Shown here: piece after piece, positions 1-6,819 of the stretch
How the letters are laid out: each line of letters begins with the position of its first letter
Numbering within the stretch: position 1 is the stretch's first letter
NCBI GenBank assembly: GCA_036339395.1
Contig: JAYZBD010000083.1
Location: 1-9,769 of the forward strand
Origin: SP202 sp036339395
Lineage (GTDB): Bacteria > Planctomycetota > Phycisphaerae > Phycisphaerales > SM1A02
Direction: 5' to 3'
Length of the DNA stretch: 9,769 bases
Translations under genes and position numbers: made by a program
Notes under the pieces: model-generated
Databases searched by the model: none
The model's input: only the letters and a program-made list of their open reading frames with translations
What the model was told of the DNA's origin: nothing

Positions 1-1
1 A

Positions 2-64
2 GGTGAATCCGGTGGAGTCTCGAACACGTGGATCTGGGGCCTGCGATGTACCTGGAACTTCTGA
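2..64 (+). CDS. Partial 3' end of a probable outer-membrane beta-barrel protein
   Basis: Only the last 20 codons before a TGA at 62-64 are inside the window; the gene starts to the left. The final residues are NTWIWGLRCTWNF. Counting back from the end, positions -1, -3, -5, -7, -9 and -11 are F, W, C, L, W and W, with small or polar residues mostly between them. This alternating pattern with a terminal phenylalanine is the known C-terminal beta-signal that the Bam machinery recognises on outer-membrane barrels such as porins and TonB-dependent receptors. The family cannot be told from 20 residues. The frame is short, so chance remains possible. The stop lies 31 bases from the stop of the convergent sulfotransferase-like gene. 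Confidence 0.35.
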   Translation, partial: GESGGVSNTWIWGLRCTWNF

Positions 65-95
65 TCCGGAAACCCCTCGATGCCTGGCCGGGGAT

Positions 96-968
96 CTATG
101 CCGCCCTGGACCATCGCTTTCGCATTCCCAGGATTTCCTCCGCGTCAAAGAAGTGTGTTGCGACCGGCGACTTGTACATCCGGTCGAGATAGGCTTCTGG
201 AAAAACGAGTTCCCTCTTGAACTGCTCGTAGACGGATGCGTACGCCTTCTGTGACGTGACGTTCTTCCTTTGAAGCTCGGGAACCGGGGTTTCGAGGGAT
301 TTCTCAAGGGCCGCGTGCTTCTGGTCATCGTGCAGATCTGAACGCATCAGGAGCAGTGTCCACTTCTCATTGTTCATGATCGAGAACTTCCTGTCCGTCG
401 GAAACGGGTGCTTCATCACGTCGATGCCGACCAGGTCACGTACCTCGGTATCGAACCAGTCCAGTGGCTCGTCGTGTTCAAAGATCCTGAGAAACCCTTC
501 AGCCAGGGTGGACAGTGATACATGCGACCAGGCTCGCCGTATCCCCCATATCTCGTCGAGGTGCTGGAAGTAGGACGAAATATTCCTGGCAACCGGATCA
601 CGCACCATCGTCACCATCTTCGACGCCAGGCCGGGCTGGATGATCCGGGTATTGACCAACTCGCCGAAATGATCACGGTCTCCATATCGGTTTGAAATCC
701 GCCTGGTTTCATCAACCACTCCTGCGCGATGCGCAAGATTCCTCGGGTTGCACCAGTGCGTATGAAATACGTGACATGTATCCAGCGCTTCCAGTGAGGT
801 CTTGATGCTGCTCGACCCGACCTTGCCCATCTGGTGAAGCAGGATGATGGGTTTCATGCTCCTCACAGCAGACCTGATTCGTCTCTGGTTCCGGGCGCGG
901 TGACGCAACCTGCGCAACCTGCGACGAAAGGGAACACGGATCCCGGGTTCGACGTCAGTACCCACCAC
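96..968 (-). CDS. Sulfotransferase-like protein (putative capsular polysaccharide synthesis family)
   Basis: This 290-residue protein probably transfers sulfate from PAPS to a glycan or other surface molecule. Residues 45-55 (HQMGKVGSSSI) look like the 5'-phosphosulfate-binding loop. Residues 120-134 (TMVRDPVARNISSYF) look like the 3'-phosphate-binding strand and helix, with the usual R-D-P followed by S. The NNEKW stretch near residue 199 and the HFF-AEEI-MRKRW ending match what I recall of proteins annotated as putative capsular polysaccharide synthesis proteins. I see no signal peptide or membrane segment. The chosen start is GTG at 968, which has GGGAG seven bases upstream. The first 37 residues are very arginine-rich (RRRLRRLRHRAR), and the conserved domain begins at an internal ATG at 857, so a start there is possible. 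It is last in a three-gene leftward operon, 3 bases after the previous stop. Substrate unknown; a catalytic role other than sulfation cannot be excluded. Confidence 0.72.
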   Translation of the reverse strand: MVGTDVEPGIRVPFRRRLRRLRHRARNQRRIRSAVRSMKPIILLHQMGKVGSSSIKTSLEALDTCHVFHTHWCNPRNLAHRAGVVDETRRISNRYGDRDHFGELVNTRIIQPGLASKMVTMVRDPVARNISSYFQHLDEIWGIRRAWSHVSLSTLAEGFLRIFEHDEPLDWFDTEVRDLVGIDVMKHPFPTDRKFSIMNNEKWTLLLMRSDLHDDQKHAALEKSLETPVPELQRKNVTSQKAYASVYEQFKRELVFPEAYLDRMYKSPVATHFFDAEEILGMRKRWSRAA

Positions 969-971
969 GCA

Positions 972-1262
972 TCAACTCCCGGGGCTCGAGGAGTCCGGTT
1001 GATCTGCTTCGTCGGGCTGATCGGGTGTTCCAACCTCCCTGATATGAACGACGACGAAACAGGCGAGCGCCGCGCAGAACGCGATCAATCCGAACCACGT
1101 CAGGGTCATTCCATCACCAACAACCATGGCAACACAGCCGGCTATTGCAATCGCTCCGAGGAACAGGGATCTCAGCGGCGCAGCGCTCCTCCCGACTCCC
1201 TTTCCGGACCACTCGCTCTCCGGCTTCAGAAGGCCCAGTTTCTGCAGATCTGAGACACTCAT
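972..1262 (-). CDS. Small two-helix membrane protein, function unknown
   Basis: This 96-residue protein has a polar, mixed-charge N-terminus (about 1-31), a hydrophobic segment at about 32-48, a second at about 53-74, and an acidic, proline- and serine-rich tail ending PDSSSPGS. The short loop between the segments (GDGM) suggests a hairpin with both ends on the same side of the membrane. I do not recognise the family. The frame is open up to 1472, but the ATG at 1262 is the convincing start: AAGGAG lies eight bases upstream, and the ATG overlaps the permease stop as ATGA. That overlap implies translational coupling. A partner or assembly role with the upstream permease-stress-domain protein is an inference from this coupling only. 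Confidence 0.72.
   Translation of the reverse strand: MSVSDLQKLGLLKPESEWSGKGVGRSAAPLRSLFLGAIAIAGCVAMVVGDGMTLTWFGLIAFCAALACFVVVHIREVGTPDQPDEADQPDSSSPGS
976..980 (-). promoter_or_regulatory. Ribosome binding site for the sulfotransferase-like gene
   Basis: GGGAG on the minus strand lies seven bases before the GTG at 968 and inside the end of the previous gene. It favours the GTG start over the internal ATG at 857, whose GAGG is only three bases away. An ATG at 972 is out of frame. Confidence 0.5.
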
Positions 1263-3712
1263 GCTTCTGGCTCCTTGGATAGGAAGAAATCGATGACCTG
1301 TTGGGTTGCGAACCTCGCCTTCCCCGACCTGAGTTTCACCAGCAACAGGGCACTGTCGCATCGCTGGGCAACAGCGGCATGCAGGGCAGTAAATGAACGC
1401 CGCTGAAGCCATGTTTCTCTTGCCGCCCCGAGAATCACGAGATCCGCGAGGCTCGCAGCCTCGACGATGCACGGGATGACATGGGTACTGACTTCTGTAC
1501 GCAGGCGAACCTCTATTCGCCGACGAGGTGTATAGATGCTGCGAAGGTCTGCCATGTCTTCTCCGAACATGGCTCCCATGAGTGCTGTTGCCGACTCCTC
1601 GGCTTCCGCCTGGTTTTGAACGACATGGAGCAGCTCGATGACCGTCCCTTGAACAGCAACCGCCTCGGCCACGGCAAGTGCATAGAGTGCCTGCCGGGGA
1701 TTTGCCGCTGGAACAAGAATGTCCCTGGGTTCGTCGGGCAGATCTCCGCGAAGCACGATTGTATTTGCATCGGCCCTGCTCAGGACATGATCGATTTCCG
1801 TTCCAAGCATGATGGATCGGACTGAACGTCGGTGTCGTGGAGTTCCACGCCAGCCCAGTACGAGTGTCGTGATCTTTCGCTCGCTGATGGTTTCCACGAT
1901 TGACTGGCCCGGGCTCCTGCTCAAGCGTACAAGTCCTGAGGCCTGCATGCCCATGCCCCTGGCTTGTTCAAGCGCCTTGTCGACAACCTGTCGGCCCTCG
2001 ATTGCGAATGGCTCGGCCGAGGCATAGGGGAGTTGTTCCGGAATTCCTACGACATGCAGCACTGTCAACTGCGTCTCATCCACCTCCGCGATCCGGGAGG
2101 CCAGTTTCATCAACGGGCCGGTTGAATCCGGGTTTGCCACCGGGACGAGGAGTTGCTGGGCTGCAGAAGTCGTTGGAAGGCTCTGGTCGAAGAGCACGGC
2201 TGATGCGCGATGCTCATGTTCCTGCCTCCTGGAATACAGGTAGTAGATGAGAAGGCCCAAGCCCGCCCATCCCCCGGTAATGGCCATGGAAAGAGGTTCG
2301 TGCCAGAACAGGAACCCCGCGATGCACAGTTGACCGACGGCAGCGACGATCGGGACAACCGGGAAGCCGGGGACGAGGTATCCGTAGTTGAGCTTGTCTC
2401 CATACTTTCTTCGAATCGTGATCGAGGCGATGTTCACTGCTGCAAATACCAGCAGGAACATGACACATGTTGCAGCGGCCACCTTCTCGACCGGGAGCAG
2501 GACCGCAACAAGAAGTATGAGAACACCGCTGGAAAGCAGTGCGAACACGGGCGTCCGCGTCTTGGGAGAAATCGAAGCCATTGCCTCGGGCAGGTAATGA
2601 TCCCGGCCCATTGCGAAACTCACGCGGGTCGAACTGAAGGTGGTTGCATTCAATGCGCTCATCGTTGAGAGGACGGCCCCGATCACGAGAAGAATCGCGC
2701 CCGTTCCCCATGGCATGAAGGCATTCGCTGCAACAGCGACGCCTGTTTCACCAAGTCCCGCAAGGTACCGCCAGGTATCCGTTGAACTCCACTCGAAGTT
2801 CTGTTCAAGGACCCCCTGTGGAATCGTAAGTGCCCCGAGGGAGACGATCGCGACGAGTATGTAGATCGGGATGACGATCAGGAGTGAGAGGAAGACTGCC
2901 CGTGGAATGTTTTTCCTCGGGTTTTCAACCTCTTCCCCCGCCTGCACGATGATTTCGTAGCCCTCGAAGGCGATGAAGGTGAGGCCCATGGCAACAAGGA
3001 CGCCCCCGAATCCCTCCGGCATGAACGGGATGAAACGAGCCCCCACGCTCGGGTCGTTGCCGGTCTCATGCACGCCTCCCTGCATCATCGCCACGAGCCC
3101 GGAGATGATGAAGATCGCGATGACGATGACCTTGGCAACGGTAATGATGTTGCCCGCCTTGCCTGTTTCACTTGATCCCCGGTAGTTGATGTAGAGGAAC
3201 GCCATGCAGATGAAGACTGTCAGGCCCTTTGCAAATGGCCAGGCCGGGACGCCGAAGAGTGTTCCCATTTCACCGGCGTGTGCTCCCGTGGGTGGCTCAC
3301 CCAGGCCAAAGATGACCTGGGCTCCCCAGATGATGTAGGCCCCGAAGATGACCGCATACAACGATCCAGCGACGGCGTGAGCAAGCCAGTCAAGCCAGCC
3401 TGCGAGAAAGGCACATGGCCCGGGCAGTCCGAAACGTGCCCAGAGATATCCCCCACCTGCCGCGGGGATGGCGCTGCCGACCTCGGCATACACCATTGCC
3501 GTGCAGAATGTCAGGAGGCCGTTGAGGCAGAAGGCGAGAATGAGTGCTGGACCCGCCTTGCCCGCAGCGATGCCCGTCAGTGCGAAGATCCCGGCACCGA
3601 TCATGGCGCCGACGCCGACCATCGTGATATCGAACAGCTTCATGTCCCGCGCCAACTCGGTAACGGCGGGGGGACCGGTGCCTTGTGGGGCGTGTGCAGC
3701 GCTCTTGGGCAT
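1259..3712 (-). CDS. APC-family amino acid permease fused to two universal stress protein domains
   Basis: This 817-residue inner-membrane protein probably imports or exchanges amino acids or related solutes. Residues about 27-495 form the permease. It contains the APC signature around GVGAMIGAGIF (33-43), which forms the unwound first helix that binds substrate, then a series of about 12 hydrophobic helices, EEVENPRKNIPRA (260-272) and a cytoplasmic loop with ALNATTFSSTRV (353-364). Two UspA-like domains follow in the cytoplasm, about 517-657 and 661-794. Such permease-Usp fusions are known in archaea and bacteria, where the Usp part may sense nucleotides. The first domain keeps a loosened nucleotide motif (G620-x2-G623, then GT at 637-638); the second lacks it. 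The start is ATG at 3712; the frame is open to 3916, but upstream starts would run into the divergent gene. No clear Shine-Dalgarno is seen. An ATG at 3643 would still keep helix 1. First gene of a leftward operon. Confidence 0.9.
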   Translation of the reverse strand: MPKSAAHAPQGTGPPAVTELARDMKLFDITMVGVGAMIGAGIFALTGIAAGKAGPALILAFCLNGLLTFCTAMVYAEVGSAIPAAGGGYLWARFGLPGPCAFLAGWLDWLAHAVAGSLYAVIFGAYIIWGAQVIFGLGEPPTGAHAGEMGTLFGVPAWPFAKGLTVFICMAFLYINYRGSSETGKAGNIITVAKVIVIAIFIISGLVAMMQGGVHETGNDPSVGARFIPFMPEGFGGVLVAMGLTFIAFEGYEIIVQAGEEVENPRKNIPRAVFLSLLIVIPIYILVAIVSLGALTIPQGVLEQNFEWSSTDTWRYLAGLGETGVAVAANAFMPWGTGAILLVIGAVLSTMSALNATTFSSTRVSFAMGRDHYLPEAMASISPKTRTPVFALLSSGVLILLVAVLLPVEKVAAATCVMFLLVFAAVNIASITIRRKYGDKLNYGYLVPGFPVVPIVAAVGQLCIAGFLFWHEPLSMAITGGWAGLGLLIYYLYSRRQEHEHRASAVLFDQSLPTTSAAQQLLVPVANPDSTGPLMKLASRIAEVDETQLTVLHVVGIPEQLPYASAEPFAIEGRQVVDKALEQARGMGMQASGLVRLSRSPGQSIVETISERKITTLVLGWRGTPRHRRSVRSIMLGTEIDHVLSRADANTIVLRGDLPDEPRDILVPAANPRQALYALAVAEAVAVQGTVIELLHVVQNQAEAEESATALMGAMFGEDMADLRSIYTPRRRIEVRLRTEVSTHVIPCIVEAASLADLVILGAARETWLQRRSFTALHAAVAQRCDSALLLVKLRSGKARFATQQVIDFFLSKEPEA
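1271..1276 (-). promoter_or_regulatory. Ribosome binding site for the small membrane protein gene
   Basis: AAGGAG on the minus strand lies eight bases before the ATG at 1262, within the last codons of the permease gene. It fixes the start of the 96-residue protein and argues against the longer open frame reaching 1472. Confidence 0.65.
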
Positions 3713-3785
3713 TGCGTCGCATGGTACTGTCCCTGCGTCCCTGCAGCGTGGTGCATCCGGTATCATTGACCCCCGATTTCCTCTC
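3713..3785. promoter_or_regulatory. Divergent intergenic region between the permease and B12-GTPase operons
   Basis: These 73 bases must hold the start signals of the leftward permease operon and probably those of the rightward block. A TATCAT hexamer at 3761-3766 (+) matches five of six bases of a sigma-70 type -10 box and lies 19 bases before the ATG at 3786, but no good -35 box stands upstream. The 8-base unit GTCCCTGC is repeated in tandem at 3729-3744. Neither start codon has a clear Shine-Dalgarno, so the rightward message may have a very short leader. Confidence 0.4.
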
Positions 3786-4904
3786 ATGCCCAGTCCAACC
3801 ACAGAACCCACGACCCGCCTGGAAAAAGTCGATCGCTGCAGCGATCTGGACCACCGCCCCCGCGTGCTCCTGGGAAAGATGGGGCTCGACGGGCATGACC
3901 GTGGGGTCAAGCTCATTGCCCGGGCGATGAGGGACAGTGGAATCCACGTGATCTACTCCGGACTCTGGCAGACACCCCGCAGCCTCGCCATCAGTGCCAG
4001 GGATGAAGATGTCGATTGCATTGCCGCCTCGATGATGAGCAACTCCCACCTGGTCCTGGTACCGAAACTGATGGAGGAATGTGCCTCGGTGGGTCGCCCC
4101 GATACACGGGTCCACGTGGGTGGAATCATTCCACAGGAGGATGTGAAGACCATGCACGATTGCGGGATACAGGAGGTCTTCCACACGGGGACAAGCATGC
4201 AGGACATTGTCAATTGCGTGCGGGCGAGCACGATGCCCTACGAGCCGCTGGACACGGACCACGCATCTGCCGTTCTCGCTCGACACATCAGTGAACTTGA
4301 GCTTGGCCGGCCGCCGGCTGATGCCCCTCGATCTCGACCGGGTCGGATCATCGGTCTCACCGGTTCGCCCGGCGCGGGCAAGTCGACTCTCGTAGCCTGC
4401 ATGGCTGCAGAACTCGTCAAGCGAGGCCGCCGGCTTGCCGTCGTTGCCTTCGACCCGATGAGCCCCATCACCAGTGGCGCGCTGCTTGGAGACCGGCTTC
4501 GAGTTGACTTCAACACCGTGGATGAGAATGTCTTCTACAGGAGCCTCGCTGTCGTGGGAGAAGACTACAAGACACTCCCGGGGATCCTTGAACTCATCGG
4601 TGGCGCCGGTTTTGATGATGTCATCGTTGAGACTGTTGGAGCTGGACAGAGTGATGTAGCCATCAGGGAACACGTGGACACCACTGCCGTGGTAGTCGTT
4701 CCGGGCATGGGAGATGCTGTCCAGATGGACAAGGCCGGTATCCTGGAAATCGCGGATGTCTTCATCGTGAACAAGGCTGATCACGATGGAGAGGCGGAAC
4801 TGGTACGCACCCTCGTGGATGTCTGTGCCGGCCGGGACATCCTCGAAACGATTGCAACCGGCGGAAAGGGCATCGTTGAGCTCGTTGATCGACTCTTCGA
4901 TTGA
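3786..4904 (+). CDS. Cobalamin-binding domain fused to a MeaB-type GTPase, without a mutase domain
   Basis: This 372-residue protein matches the first two parts of fused isobutyryl-CoA mutase (IcmF). Residues about 24-150 form the B12-binding domain of methylmalonyl-CoA-type mutases: D35-x-H37-x-x-G40 in GLDGHDRG supplies the lower cobalt ligand histidine, a serine-rich turn follows at 82-85, and GG is at 112-113. Residues about 186-372 form a G3E-type GTPase of the MeaB/ArgK group: P-loop GSPGAGKS (193-200), DPMSPITSGALLGDR (223-237), ETVGAGQSD (282-290) and the guanine-specificity NKAD (329-332). Known MeaB proteins load and protect B12 on the mutase. Here the usual C-terminal dimerisation arm is absent, and no mutase large subunit is in the window. 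The likely role is to give cobalamin and GTPase proofreading to a mutase chain encoded elsewhere. The start is the first ATG before the B12 domain; no Shine-Dalgarno is seen. argS begins 5 bases downstream. Confidence 0.88.
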   Translation: MPSPTTEPTTRLEKVDRCSDLDHRPRVLLGKMGLDGHDRGVKLIARAMRDSGIHVIYSGLWQTPRSLAISARDEDVDCIAASMMSNSHLVLVPKLMEECASVGRPDTRVHVGGIIPQEDVKTMHDCGIQEVFHTGTSMQDIVNCVRASTMPYEPLDTDHASAVLARHISELELGRPPADAPRSRPGRIIGLTGSPGAGKSTLVACMAAELVKRGRRLAVVAFDPMSPITSGALLGDRLRVDFNTVDENVFYRSLAVVGEDYKTLPGILELIGGAGFDDVIVETVGAGQSDVAIREHVDTTAVVVVPGMGDAVQMDKAGILEIADVFIVNKADHDGEAELVRTLVDVCAGRDILETIATGGKGIVELVDRLFD

Positions 4905-4909
4905 AACCG

Positions 4910-6757
4910 ATGTCCTTGAGACAGGCGCATCCCGTCACGCTGCTGAACGAGATTCTCTCTCGGGCCATTGTCGATGTACTCGGCAAGGAGCACGAGGGAG
5001 CGGATCCGGTGATTCGACCCTCGAAGAGTCCGGAGTTCGGTGACTTCCAGGTCAATGCTGCCATGTCGCTTGGAAAGAAGATCGGCACACCTCCGCGTGA
5101 ACTCGCCGAGAAACTGGTCGAGGCCGCCGACCTCCAGGCCATTGCCGAAAATGTGGATGTCGCCGGCCCGGGTTTCATCAACATCCGCCTCAGGGAAGAG
5201 GTGCTGGCTGATTCGCTTGGGGGAATGTCCGGTGCTGACCTCGGTGTATCCCCTGTCGATGATCCACACCCGGTCGTAGTCGATCTCTGCGGGGTGAATG
5301 TCGCGAAACAGATGCATGTCGGGCACCTGCGATCAACCATCATCGGTGACTCGCTTGCCCGGATTCTTGAGCGACAGGGAAGGAGCGTTCTGCGGGAGAA
5401 TCACCTTGGGGACTGGGGGCTTCCAATCGCGATGGTGTTGCAGACACTGAGAGACGAGGGTGTTGATCTCGAGCAGATCAACCTGGATCAACTCGATGAA
5501 GCCTACCGAGCTGCGCAGGTGGGCTCCAGGGGTGATGATCGAGGGATCGCCATCGTCGAAGAGCGGCGGATCGGGCCACATCGTGTTGCGGAACTTGAAG
5601 AGCAGAATGCCGGAGCTGAGACGAAACGAACAGTGGCTGCAGAGACGTTGGTCCTGCTCCAGCAGGGTGATGATGAACTCGTCCGGGATTGGAAACACCT
5701 GATCGACTGCACGATGCGGGCCGTGTATGAATCTCTTGATCTTCTCAACGTCGAGATGGATGAGTCGAACAACCGTGGGGAGTCCTTCTACAGGGAGCAT
5801 CTTCCCGAGGTTGTCGAGGCATTCACGAAAAACAACCTGGCCGTCGAGGACGAGGGTGCCCTGGTTGTTCGTTTCCAGGATCGCGATCGACCCATGTTGA
5901 TCAGGAAGTCCAACGGGGGTTTCCTGTATGCCACGACCGACCTGGCCGCCATTCGGAATCGTGTTGTCAACGAGGATGCAGACCGACTCATCTACGTGGT
6001 CGATGCCCGACAACGGGATCATTTCAAGGACGTGTTCGAGGCAGCTGGACTTGCCGGGTGGGGGAAGACTGCTGATGGTCATGATGTCGAGATGCGACAC
6101 ATCCCCTTCGGCTCCGTTCTCGGCCCGGACAAGAAGCCACTGAAGACTCGAAGCGGGGAGAATGTCACCCTGGCCTCCCTGCTCGAGGAGGCGGTTGAAC
6201 GGGGCCGGAGCGAGGTGCTGCGCCGTTCTGAAGATGAACGTTCCCCGACACATGGCATGTCATCGGATGCGTTGGCCTCGATCGGACGTTCCGTCGGTAT
6301 CGGGGCGGTGAAGTACGCGGACCTGAGCAGTGATCTTGTCCGGGACTACGTCTTCGACATGGATCGCATGATCGCCTTCGAGGGAAACACCGGGCCTTAC
6401 CTGCAGTATGCCCATGCCAGGATCTGTTCCATCATGGACAAGGCTGGAATCGAGGAGGGCGGGTTCGGGTCGGCGGAACTGCTGCTCTCCGAACCGGCGG
6501 AGCGGCTGCTTGCACTGCAACTGCTCAGGTATGGCGACGTCGTCGCAAGTGCTTCAACCAACCTGGAACCACACCGCATCTGCACCTTCCTCTACGAACT
6601 CTCCGAGATATTCAACGGCTTCTACCAGCAATGTCCTGTTCGAAAGGCGGATTCCGAGGCCCTCCTGGTGTCACGCCTTCGGCTCTGTGACCTGGCCAGG
6701 CGGGTACTTTCCGACGGATTGGGCCTGCTGGGAATTGACTCACCGGCAACAATGTAG
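4910..6757 (+). CDS. argS: Arginyl-tRNA synthetase
   Basis: This 615-residue cytoplasmic class I enzyme charges tRNA-Arg with arginine using ATP. Residues about 5-95 are the N-terminal tRNA-contacting domain. The catalytic domain carries the HIGH-type motif HVGH (136-139, in KQMHVGHLRST) and the ArgRS version of KMSKS, KTRSG (412-416). EGNTGPYLQYAHAR (491-504) leads into the DALR anticodon-binding domain, which ends LGLLGIDSPATM as is usual. It is somewhat longer than the roughly 580 residues of E. coli ArgRS. Part of the difference is extra sequence at about 203-248, including PHRVAELEEQNAGAE. DLCGVN (125-130) replaces the more usual DYSSPN or DYSAPN before the HIGH motif. The start is ATG at 4910; a TTG at 4901 would overlap the upstream stop. 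No Shine-Dalgarno is visible, so translation may depend on coupling to the gene before it. Confidence 0.96.
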   Translation: MSLRQAHPVTLLNEILSRAIVDVLGKEHEGADPVIRPSKSPEFGDFQVNAAMSLGKKIGTPPRELAEKLVEAADLQAIAENVDVAGPGFINIRLREEVLADSLGGMSGADLGVSPVDDPHPVVVDLCGVNVAKQMHVGHLRSTIIGDSLARILERQGRSVLRENHLGDWGLPIAMVLQTLRDEGVDLEQINLDQLDEAYRAAQVGSRGDDRGIAIVEERRIGPHRVAELEEQNAGAETKRTVAAETLVLLQQGDDELVRDWKHLIDCTMRAVYESLDLLNVEMDESNNRGESFYREHLPEVVEAFTKNNLAVEDEGALVVRFQDRDRPMLIRKSNGGFLYATTDLAAIRNRVVNEDADRLIYVVDARQRDHFKDVFEAAGLAGWGKTADGHDVEMRHIPFGSVLGPDKKPLKTRSGENVTLASLLEEAVERGRSEVLRRSEDERSPTHGMSSDALASIGRSVGIGAVKYADLSSDLVRDYVFDMDRMIAFEGNTGPYLQYAHARICSIMDKAGIEEGGFGSAELLLSEPAERLLALQLLRYGDVVASASTNLEPHRICTFLYELSEIFNGFYQQCPVRKADSEALLVSRLRLCDLARRVLSDGLGLLGIDSPATM

Positions 6758-6806
6758 AACTCGCTCATACGTTTACCATGCGAGTACATTGAATCCGTAT
6801 CTCACT

Positions 6807-6810
6807 GGAG
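6807..6810 (+). promoter_or_regulatory. Ribosome binding site for the VKOR-DsbA gene
   Basis: GGAG lies nine bases before the ATG at 6820, in the 62-base gap after argS. It supports this start. I see no convincing promoter or terminator hairpin in the gap, so read-through from argS is possible. Confidence 0.45.
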
Positions 6811-6819
6811 ACAGGCAGA

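Noticed and set aside
63..96. Possible terminator hairpin (GATCC at 63-67 and GGATC at 92-96) between the convergent genes at the left edge
   Set aside because: The pairing is only 5 bases with a bulge and a large loop, and no T-run follows.
3..254. 83-codon plus-strand frame at the left edge
   Set aside because: It is mostly antisense to the sulfotransferase-like gene and shows no domain.
972..1472. Longer 166-residue version of the small membrane protein
   Set aside because: The extra 70 residues overlap the permease coding region and lack a ribosome site at their start, while the ATG at 1262 has AAGGAG and an ATGA overlap.
3713..3916. N-terminal extension of the permease up to 3916
   Set aside because: It would overlap the start of the divergent B12-GTPase gene and its sequence is arginine- and serine-rich without resemblance to permeases.
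3390..4784. A 464-codon open frame on the minus strand opposite the B12-GTPase gene
   Set aside because: It runs antisense to a gene with clear motifs, overlaps the permease start, and its translation shows no recognisable domain; it is a by-product of codon bias.
5333..6253. A 306-codon minus-strand frame inside argS
   Set aside because: It lies wholly antisense to a well-supported arginyl-tRNA synthetase and has no family features.
6758..6819. Promoter between argS and the VKOR gene (TTTACC at 6772-6777)
   Set aside because: No matching -10 box stands at a normal distance.
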